Below are positions 1 through 5,248 of a stretch of DNA of 8,332 nucleotides, one piece after another. The stretch comes from Acidobacteriota bacterium (lineage in GTDB: Bacteria > Acidobacteriota > Thermoanaerobaculia > Multivoradales > JAHEKO01): positions 1 through 8,332 of the forward strand of contig JAUWSP010000099.1 of assembly GCA_030610025.1 (NCBI GenBank). Direction: 5' to 3'. How positions within the stretch are numbered: the first letter of the stretch is position 1; each line of letters begins with the position of its first letter. The notes under the pieces were generated by a model. The model saw only the letters and a list, made by a program, of their open reading frames with translations. It searched no databases and was not told where the DNA came from. A program made the translations under genes and the position numbers.

Positions 1-282
1 CATCCGGGTGTAGAGGAACCCGTCTCGAGCCGTTTCAACTCGACAAGTCGGATCCGCCTCGAGCAGTTCTTCGAGGATGTCGCGTCGGTCGACAGAGCGC
101 AGTCGCAGCACGGGGCTCATCAGGTCGAGGTCGCGAACGGGCCGATGCCCCAGGTAGAGAGCGAGAGCCGCCGAACCTGCCAGATACGCCTCTCCGGCCC
201 AGTCGAAGTCCGTCAGGTCAGCCATGAGAGCCGTGCTCTCGGGTGTCAGGCTCTCGGGGTGCAGAAGTCTCAAAGGGGCCAT
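1..282 (-). CDS. AbiEii/AbiGii-type nucleotidyltransferase toxin, partial (C-terminus outside window)
   Basis: Reading the minus strand from an ATG at 282 gives 94 codons without a stop, so this is the N-terminal part of a protein that continues beyond position 1. Residues 33-55 read like the signature of the AbiEii/AbiGii nucleotidyltransferase family: a Gly-Ser pair (G36, S37) in a LAGSAALAL stretch, then LGHRPVRDLDLMS with the presumed metal-binding D51 and D53. Known members are toxins of type IV-like toxin-antitoxin or abortive-infection systems and transfer nucleotides to RNA or protein targets. GAGG lies a few bases before the ATG. The start overlaps the end of the upstream small gene by 13 bases, which indicates translational coupling with a cognate partner. 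Seeing only the N-terminal third, I cannot tell whether the toxin is complete. A plain nucleotidyltransferase with another role is the main alternative. Confidence 0.75.
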   Translation of the reverse strand, partial: MAPLRLLHPESLTPESTALMADLTDFDWAGEAYLAGSAALALYLGHRPVRDLDLMSPVLRLRSVDRRDILEELLEADPTCRVETARDGFLYTRM

Positions 283-581
283 AGGTCCTCGGTCGCTGGC
301 GAGCGATCGGAGATGGCCCCGATCTCTCCCAACACGGTCGCCCAGAAGGCCAGTGAGCGTCTCGAGAGCCGGTGACCCCCGCGAGCCTTCAGCCAGCCCG
401 AAAGCTCCTTCTCGCTGACGTTCTCAGTCAACCAGCGAAGGTCCCGGGTGTCGCCCTCCTCGAGCAGGCGACCAATCAAGAAGACCTTGTGCTCCGGGAG
501 CCCCACCCTGCCTTCGCCGTAGTGCGCCAGGAGCCTTTCGGTCGATTTGGGTAGGGAAGCTGACCGTGGCATGAGGTCCAA
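270..581 (-). CDS. Small DUF6922-like protein, probable antitoxin partner of the AbiEii-type nucleotidyltransferase
   Basis: This 103-residue, probably cytoplasmic protein is mostly helical. Its central pattern (IGRLLEEGD, then RWL, GWLKARGG, RRLSRRSLAFWATVLG) resembles, from memory, the small DUF6922-type proteins often encoded directly before AbiEii-like nucleotidyltransferases. The classical AbiEi antitoxin is a larger winged-helix protein, and no such domain is visible, so direct DNA binding is not supported. The start is either TTG at 581 or ATG at 572 (three residues shorter). Neither has a clear Shine-Dalgarno sequence, and an in-frame stop lies a short way upstream. The gene begins 33 bases after the yggS stop codon with no obvious promoter between, so it may be co-transcribed with the yggS operon. 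Its stop lies inside the toxin gene. The antitoxin role is inferred from order and overlap. Confidence 0.72.
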   Translation of the reverse strand: MDLMPRSASLPKSTERLLAHYGEGRVGLPEHKVFLIGRLLEEGDTRDLRWLTENVSEKELSGWLKARGGHRLSRRSLAFWATVLGEIGAISDRSPATEDLWPL

Positions 582-614
582 AGCCGTCGATTCGTTCTTG
601 TGAGGGCGCTGTGC

Positions 615-1322
615 CTACGGTCGAGTCTCACGGGGACCGAACAGAGCCGTGCCGATCCGCACATGGGTGGCGCCCTCTTCGATGGCGATCTCGAAGTCCT
701 GGCTCATGCCCATGGAGAGGCCACCGGGTGAATCTTGCCAGCCGAGCGTCGGGCTCAGGTCGTCGCGAAGCTCGCGGAGTTGCCGAAACCAGGCACGGAT
801 GGCTTCCGGCTCGCTCTCGACAGGTGGAATCGCCATGAGACCGATCAGTCGGACGGCCGCCAGGGAGGCGAGTTGCTCGGCTGCATGCGGCAGATCGTCG
901 GGCAGAAAACCGTGCTTGGTCTCCTCCGCTCCGAGGTTTACCTCGAGGAAACCTTCAATGACGCGATCGACCTGCTGAGCCTCTTTGTCCAGAGCAGTGG
1001 CGAGCTTGATCCGGTCGATGGAGTGAACGGTCGAGAAGCGCGGCACCACCTTCTTGACCTTGTTGGTCTGCAGCGGCCCTATCAGGTGCCAGTCGATCTC
1101 TCCAGGCAGGCTCGCCATCTTGGCCATGGCCTCCTGAACCCGGTTCTCGCCGAAGACTGTGACGCCAGCCGACCAGGCCTCTTGCAAACGCTCGAGAGGC
1201 TGGCTCTTGCTGGCGCCCAGGAGGGTGATCTTCCCGGGGTCTCGGCTACAGCGATCGCAGGCCTCGGCGATGCGCCGCCGGATGCCACTCACGCGTTCGG
1301 CAACGGTGGGTTCTGTGGTCAT
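615..1322 (-). CDS. yggS: YggS/PLPBP family pyridoxal phosphate homeostasis protein
   Basis: A 235-residue cytoplasmic protein of the YggS/YBL036C/PROSC family, which binds pyridoxal 5'-phosphate and helps keep PLP and amino-acid pools balanced without a known catalytic activity. The alanine-racemase-like barrel motifs appear in order: LLGASKSQP with the presumed PLP lysine K39, FGENRVQEA, WHLIGPLQTNKVKKV, VHSID, EVNLGAEETKHGF, GLMAIPP, and the phosphate-binding LSMGMSQDFEIAIEEGATHVRIGTALFG near the end. Length is typical. I chose the ATG at 1322 over the upstream in-frame start at 1349 because it forms an ATGA overlap with the RNase H stop and precedes the family's usual N-terminus. Its own Shine-Dalgarno sequence is weak, which fits coupling to the gene before it. 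Identification is secure. Confidence 0.95.
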   Translation of the reverse strand: MTTEPTVAERVSGIRRRIAEACDRCSRDPGKITLLGASKSQPLERLQEAWSAGVTVFGENRVQEAMAKMASLPGEIDWHLIGPLQTNKVKKVVPRFSTVHSIDRIKLATALDKEAQQVDRVIEGFLEVNLGAEETKHGFLPDDLPHAAEQLASLAAVRLIGLMAIPPVESEPEAIRAWFRQLRELRDDLSPTLGWQDSPGGLSMGMSQDFEIAIEEGATHVRIGTALFGPRETRP

Positions 1323-1771
1323 TGGCTCGGAACTTCGAACTCGAGCCACTTCGGCAGTGCAGCTCGCAGATCGATGGCTTGGTTGGCCAGGCGGTCAGCC
1401 TCCTTGTTGTCTTCGCGAATCACGTGCTCGATAGCGAAGTCCGGGATCGATTGACGGAGCTTCAGCGCCTTCAGGAAGATGGGCACCAGATGAGGTGCCT
1501 TCACCCGATAGGCGCCGGTGACCTGGCGCACGAGAAGCTGACTGTCGCTGTAGACGACGAGTTTCTCCACCCCCCGGTCCGAGGCCAGAGTGAGCACCGC
1601 GATCAGGGCTGCGTACTCGGCTACGTTGTTGGTGGCTTGGCCCAGATATCCGACGATCTCCTCACTGACCAGGTCTGTTTCGAAGAGGACTCCGAAACCG
1701 GCGTCGCCGGGGTTTCCCCTGGACGCGCCGTCAATCCAGGCACGGGCGCTGGGCGCTGCAGGAGGGGTCAA
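1319..1771 (-). CDS. rnhA: Ribonuclease HI family protein
   Basis: A 150-residue RNase HI-type nuclease that would cut RNA in RNA-DNA hybrids such as R-loops and replication primers. All four acidic active-site residues are visible: D14 in WIDGASRGNPG, E52 in NNVAEYAAL, D76 in YSDSQLLV, and D126 in EDNKEADRLAN. The sequence resembles the short bacterial RNase HI branch (such as the nuclease domain of Mycobacterium Rv2228c) more than E. coli RnhA. The start is TTG at 1771, with AGAGGA seven bases upstream and no ATG or GTG before the first catalytic motif. This TTG overlaps the stop of the zinc-ribbon gene (TTGA), so translation is probably coupled. A zinc-ribbon coiled-coil gene next to an RNase H gene is a known pairing (Rv2229c-Rv2228c). 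The symbol denotes the family rather than proven orthology with E. coli rnhA. Confidence 0.93.
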   Translation of the reverse strand: MTPPAAPSARAWIDGASRGNPGDAGFGVLFETDLVSEEIVGYLGQATNNVAEYAALIAVLTLASDRGVEKLVVYSDSQLLVRQVTGAYRVKAPHLVPIFLKALKLRQSIPDFAIEHVIREDNKEADRLANQAIDLRAALPKWLEFEVPSQ

Positions 1772-2502
1772 GCGACATCCTCTTCGATGTGGAGAAGGCG
1801 CTTGCAGCTGTCGCAGGTCTCGATGTTGCCGGCCTGGATCGAGACGACCGTCTGGGGCCGAACCCGATAGTTGCAGGCGCCGCAGTGCAAGATCCGAGGC
1901 CCCTTGCGCTCTATCTCCAGGACCGGGGCCAGCGCTTTGCCGCCGTACCGCAGGCGCGTGCGTTCAAAGACAGCTAGCGTTGCTCTCGGTACCCGCCCCT
2001 CGAGCTCTGCAACCTGTTGGCGGAGCTCTTCTGCCTTGCGGGCCACTTCTGGTTTCTGGCTCTCCCACTTCTCGAGCTCCTGCTGGTAGCGTTCATCCAA
2101 CTCCTGGAAAGCGCCGCTTCGTTCATCCAGCAGTCGCTTGGCCTCCTCGCCCTGTTCCATGGACGAGAGATCGCCCTCCTCCGTGGCACTGATCTGTTCC
2201 TTGGCGGTATCGATTTCCTGGAGCAGGGCACCGTACTCGCGTTGATTGCGAACCATGCCGATCTGCTCCTGGAAGTGCTTGACCTTGGCCTGTAGGTCGC
2301 TGATCTCGTTGTCGGCTGCTCTCTTGGCCTGGTCGGCTTCGTCCAGGGCAGCCTGGAGGCCGTCCATCTCGACCTTTTGTCGACTGTGCTCCTCGTGGAG
2401 CTCCTGCATCCACTCCGGGATACCGCCGAGGAGCTCCTCCGCTGCTGTCAGTTCGTCGATCGCCTGCTGCAGCTCGACGACGATCTTGAGCTCGTCACCC
2501 AT
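1768..2502 (-). CDS. Coiled-coil protein with C-terminal C4 zinc ribbon (CT398/HP0958-like)
   Basis: A 244-residue protein with a long charged heptad-type coiled coil from about residue 5 to 175 (rich in E, Q, K, R, L). It ends in a zinc ribbon with two CxxC knuckles: C207/C210 (CGAC) and C230/C233 (CDSC). This is the architecture of the C4-type zinc-ribbon family that includes Chlamydia CT398, Helicobacter HP0958 and Mycobacterium Rv2229c. Members have been linked to sigma-54, flagellar or secretion partners, but a general function is not settled. The ATG at 2502 starts the conserved N-terminus (MGDELK...). The frame continues about 75 codons upstream, but that part crosses an intrinsic terminator and is low-complexity, so I rejected it. 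A GGGGGA sequence lies about 11 bases upstream. It is the first gene of the cluster, and its stop overlaps the RNase H start. Confidence 0.9.
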   Translation of the reverse strand: MGDELKIVVELQQAIDELTAAEELLGGIPEWMQELHEEHSRQKVEMDGLQAALDEADQAKRAADNEISDLQAKVKHFQEQIGMVRNQREYGALLQEIDTAKEQISATEEGDLSSMEQGEEAKRLLDERSGAFQELDERYQQELEKWESQKPEVARKAEELRQQVAELEGRVPRATLAVFERTRLRYGGKALAPVLEIERKGPRILHCGACNYRVRPQTVVSIQAGNIETCDSCKRLLHIEEDVA

Positions 2503-2590
2503 GACTTGGTGTTTCCCCCACAAATTCGAAAAAGAGACCCTTCCGCCGCCCAGCTGGTTCGAACCTGCCGACCCTGGTCCATCGGAAGAT

Positions 2591-2622
2591 GAGAAAAGGG
2601 GTGTCCTTCCGAAGGACACCCC
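2591..2622 (-). terminator. Intrinsic terminator downstream of the CAT tRNA gene
   Basis: On the minus strand a perfect 10-bp stem (GGGGTGTCCT / AGGACACCCC) with a 5-base loop TCGGA is followed directly by TTTTCTC. This is a textbook Rho-independent terminator. It lies 111 bases beyond the tRNA 3' end and about 90 bases before the zinc-ribbon gene, so it should end the tRNA transcript and insulate the operon. On the plus strand the stem is not followed by a T-tract. Confidence 0.88.
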
Positions 2623-2733
2623 CTGCGCCTGCCTGTTGGCATGGAAGATCGGGTGGCGGTGGGCAAGCGGTCGCTGCGGCACCGCGCTAGCTGTCGATCT
2701 CCCTGCAATGAAACCTCGGTTTTCCACAGTTCA

Positions 2734-2806
2734 TGGGCCCACCTGGATTCGAACCAGGGACCTGCCGGTTATGAGCCGGATGCTCTAACCGCTGAGCTAT
2801 GGACCC
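2734..2806 (-). tRNA. tRNA with CAT anticodon (elongator tRNA-Met, or tRNA-Ile2)
   Basis: A full 73-base cloverleaf folds on the minus strand. The acceptor is GGGTCCA/TGGGCCC with one T-G pair, followed by TA at positions 8-9. The D-arm is GCTC/GAGC around AGCGGTTA, the anticodon loop is CTCATAA with CAT at 2773-2771, the variable loop is AGGTC, the T-arm is CCTGG/CCAGG around TTCGAAT, and the discriminator is A73. CCA is not encoded. The first pair is G-C and the anticodon stem lacks the three G-C pairs typical of initiators, so it is not initiator tRNA-fMet. A CAT anticodon can also belong to tRNA-Ile2 after lysidine modification by TilS, and this cannot be settled by eye. The pair 27-43 at the base of the anticodon stem is a T-C mismatch. 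Confidence 0.96.
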
Positions 2807-2835
2807 CCATTTCCCCAGATCCTGGGGAGCGATGA

Positions 2836-2844
2836 AGTATAGCA
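2836..2844 (-). promoter_or_regulatory. Extended -10 promoter of the CAT tRNA gene
   Basis: The minus strand has TGC followed by TATACT (five of six matches to TATAAT), an extended -10 element. The predicted start near 2829 gives a leader of about 23 bases before the mature tRNA. No good -35 hexamer sits 16-18 bases upstream, as is usual for extended -10 promoters. A GC-rich palindrome (CGGGCC/GGCCCG, 2853-2870) occupies that place. Confidence 0.55.
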
Positions 2845-2912
2845 CTCCTTCCCGGGCCAGAAGCGGCCCGACAAGGGGCTATTGGGGCAGAGACTGCACC
2901 CATCACGATGGA

Positions 2913-5150
2913 TCAACCGGGCTGATTGTAGAGCTCTCGATAGCTGTTGCTGAACAGTACGATGCGCTTGACGTAGGTCTTGGTCTCCTCGAGCGAGAGA
3001 CCCTCCACAAACCTGTCGAGCTCCGGGTTGGTACCGGCCTGGCGCCATAGACGCTTGATGCGGTATGGGCCGCCGTTGTATCCGGCCAGCGCCAACTCCA
3101 CGCTGCCATCGAACATGTCCAGGACCTGGCGAATGTAGAGCGTCCCGAGCCGGATGTTGTAGTCGGGGTCTGAGAGGCGCTCGGTCGAGTAGCGCAGCCC
3201 GAGACGACCGGCCAGCTCCTTGCCCGTGGCAGGCATCATCTGCATGAGGCCTCGGGCCCCTGCCCTGCTCCGGGCGGAGATGTCGAAGGCGCTTTCCTGT
3301 CGAATCATGGCAAAGACCAGGTTGGGTGAGAGGTTCCGCTCTCGAGCCCGTCGCACGATCACGTCGCTGAAGTCCAGCGGATAGTAGAGGCGTTGAGCGT
3401 CGTCCGGGACCGACGACTGGTGGGACTTGCCGAGCGCCGGGAAGGCGCAGACCAGTGGACGGATGCTCTCGCGTCGCCGACCCAGGCCGGCCAGGACCTT
3501 GGCTTCGAGACCACAGTGAGCTCGTCTCTCGGCATTGCCCTCCAGACCCTCGAGCTCCTGGAGTGCGAGCTCATCGAGACCGAGCTCGTGAAGCCATTGG
3601 GCTCGGTCCAGCGCTGGATCCTCGGGCCAGGCCGTAGCGGGTAGCTCGGGCGCAGGATCAGGCTCGACCCCGGTCTTCTCCAGCCGGGCCAGCGCGTGTT
3701 GCCGATAGTAGTCGGTGCTGGCAGCGGAGGTGATCTGTTGGTAGATAGAGGTGGCCCGTTGGCCCTGCCCTAGAGTCTCGTAGGAGCGGCCCGACCAGTA
3801 GTGACCGCTCCGGGAGTAGGTGCTCTCAGGATAGAGCTCGGCCAGCTCGCTCCACAGGCCGATTGCACCGCTGTAGTTCCTACCCTTGAAGTCCTTCCAG
3901 CCGAGCTGCCAGAGATGCTTGGCACCGGTGGTGTCGGTTGGCACCACCTGGCGGAGATCCTGGAGAGTCAGGATCATCTCGTCAAATCTCTCTTCCTCGT
4001 CCGCGAGCTCTCGGAAGATCCGCTTGAGCGCCGTTGCGGCCTGGTCGGGGTCGTGGCTCGATTCTGCGACCAGCTCGAGGTAGCCGATCGCCAGGCTGCG
4101 CAATTGCTGCCGCTGGGACTGCGGCAGGTTGGTCCTGCCGCGCCTGGCCGCCGCCGCATCCAATGCGGCCATTGCCCGCTGCCAGGCGAGGTCCACCTGC
4201 GAGGCCGGGTCCTCGGGTGCCAGCTCTTTCAGCATCGAGAGCGCCTCGACACCCTGATGATTCGAAGTCAGTGCCTCCGCTCGTAGGAGTGTCCACGTTT
4301 CGGTGCGAGCCTCTTCGGAGACCTGGTCGACCATCTCCAGGGCGGAACCCTCCAGATTCGCGTCCAGCAAGTTCCTGGCTCGCAGCATGAGCTCGTTGTC
4401 GCTGAGGATCTCGTCCCAGCGAAGCTCGCCGCTCGGGTAGCGAAAGACCTCGATCACCTCGAGCTTGGAGGCGTCGATCGGGTAGGCGACGAGCAGGTGG
4501 CGGGCCGCGCTCGAGCGAAGATCGGGTCGGTCCAGAGTCTCACCGATCTCCCAGGTGGCGATCTCGAGGTCTCGCAGTGCGTTGGAGGGCAGCTCTGTGT
4601 GGCGCAGCAGGTCGATGCGCTCGAGCGCAGAGGTCCAATCCTCCTGCAAGCGAGCGATGTCGACCCATTGGATGACCGCCTGGGGTTTGATGGGAGAGGC
4701 TGGATAGCGACTCAGCAGCTCTTCCAGAGCACCGTCCGCTGCCGACCAGTTTTCTTCAGCCCGAGCCGCATCCGCCAGGACGAAGAGACGCCAATCTTCG
4801 AACACGCTTGCCGGATCGGCGGCGGTTTCGAGGTACTCGCGGGCTAGCAGCATCTCTTCGCTTGCATGAGCGTAGAGACCGAGAACCAGGTTGGCCAAAC
4901 GCGGGGACGACCCGCCTGAAGCGGTGAGGGGAGCGAGGATCTGGCGGGCGGCGGTGAAGTCTGCTTGTCGAAGAGCTTCCGCCGCCTCCTGGTAGAGCGG
5001 TGAGAGCGGATCGATGTAAAGCTCTTGCCTTGTGGCTGGTGCCGCGCTGGCTGGCTCGGTGGCCCCGGGAGGGGGCTCCCGCACCAGTGCGGCGGACACC
5101 AGTATGGCGGCGAGAAGAAGCAGCCAACGCAGCTGAAAGCGGTTTTTCAC
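2913..5150 (-). CDS. slt: Soluble lytic murein transglycosylase (Slt-type)
   Basis: A 745-residue periplasmic enzyme predicted to cleave peptidoglycan between MurNAc and GlcNAc, producing 1,6-anhydroMurNAc ends. Residues 1-24 (MKNRFQLRW, then a hydrophobic LLLLAAILVSAALV core) form a signal peptide without a lipobox. Residues from about 40 to 580 are helical TPR/Slt-superhelix repeats, for example GWKDFKGRNYSGAIGLWSELAELYPES. The C-terminal SLT domain has catalytic E619 in RQESAFD, GLMQMMP at 634-640 and AGYNGGP at 689-695, all intact. Length is close to or slightly above typical Slt70. The open frame extends eight codons further to a TTG at 5174 that directly follows a stop codon. I prefer GTG at 5150 because it begins a standard signal peptide. 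Neither start has a visible Shine-Dalgarno sequence. It follows the GAF/acidic-protein gene on the same strand after a 96-base gap. Confidence 0.93.
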   Translation of the reverse strand: MKNRFQLRWLLLLAAILVSAALVREPPPGATEPASAAPATRQELYIDPLSPLYQEAAEALRQADFTAARQILAPLTASGGSSPRLANLVLGLYAHASEEMLLAREYLETAADPASVFEDWRLFVLADAARAEENWSAADGALEELLSRYPASPIKPQAVIQWVDIARLQEDWTSALERIDLLRHTELPSNALRDLEIATWEIGETLDRPDLRSSAARHLLVAYPIDASKLEVIEVFRYPSGELRWDEILSDNELMLRARNLLDANLEGSALEMVDQVSEEARTETWTLLRAEALTSNHQGVEALSMLKELAPEDPASQVDLAWQRAMAALDAAAARRGRTNLPQSQRQQLRSLAIGYLELVAESSHDPDQAATALKRIFRELADEEERFDEMILTLQDLRQVVPTDTTGAKHLWQLGWKDFKGRNYSGAIGLWSELAELYPESTYSRSGHYWSGRSYETLGQGQRATSIYQQITSAASTDYYRQHALARLEKTGVEPDPAPELPATAWPEDPALDRAQWLHELGLDELALQELEGLEGNAERRAHCGLEAKVLAGLGRRRESIRPLVCAFPALGKSHQSSVPDDAQRLYYPLDFSDVIVRRARERNLSPNLVFAMIRQESAFDISARSRAGARGLMQMMPATGKELAGRLGLRYSTERLSDPDYNIRLGTLYIRQVLDMFDGSVELALAGYNGGPYRIKRLWRQAGTNPELDRFVEGLSLEETKTYVKRIVLFSNSYRELYNQPG

Positions 5151-5159
5151 TTCAACTGG

Positions 5160-5165
5160 ATTGTA
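5160..5165 (-). promoter_or_regulatory. Candidate -10 box immediately before slt
   Basis: The minus strand reads TACAAT, five of six matches to the -10 consensus, ending nine bases before the GTG start of slt. Transcription from it would begin at or within a couple of bases of the start codon, giving a leaderless or nearly leaderless mRNA. No convincing -35 is seen at the normal distance; TTCACA lies 21 bases upstream, which is too far. This is weak evidence taken alone. Confidence 0.25.
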
Positions 5166-5196
5166 CGCCCGCAATCAGGGTACAGATGTGAAGTGC

Positions 5197-5248
5197 GAGA
5201 CAGGACCAGGGCGTCCGGGCCGATGCTCCAGGTCTGGGCCCCTGTCTC
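5197..5248. repeat. Inverted repeat (stem-loop) between the GAF/acidic gene and slt
   Basis: GAGACAGG at 5197-5204 pairs perfectly with CCTGTCTC at 5241-5248, and partial CCAG/CTGG complementarity extends inside. The distal arm overlaps the stop codon of the upstream gene. There is no T-run on either side, so it is not a standard intrinsic terminator. It could be an RNA-stabilising or processing hairpin at the gene junction. Confidence 0.45.

Noticed and set aside
735..1454. Plus-strand open frame of 239 codons
   Set aside because: It lies opposite yggS and the RNase H gene, both of which have clear family motifs. It shows no recognisable domain of its own.
1590..2192. Plus-strand open frame of 200 codons rich in Arg, Pro, Ala and Ser
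   Set aside because: It is a GC-rich shadow of the zinc-ribbon and RNase H genes with typical antisense composition.
2556..2565. GGTTCGAACC palindrome resembling a tRNA T-arm, perhaps a tRNA remnant or attachment site
   Set aside because: Neither strand gives a 5-bp T-stem, nor other cloverleaf parts. No integrase or duplicated tRNA end is visible.
2503..2727. N-terminal extension of the zinc-ribbon protein by about 75 codons
   Set aside because: The extension spans the intrinsic terminator, has low-complexity composition, and the family's usual N-terminus begins at the ATG at 2502.
2246..2788. Plus-strand open frame running through the terminator and into the tRNA
   Set aside because: It crosses a tRNA gene, a strong terminator and the antisense of the coiled-coil gene, so it is not coding.
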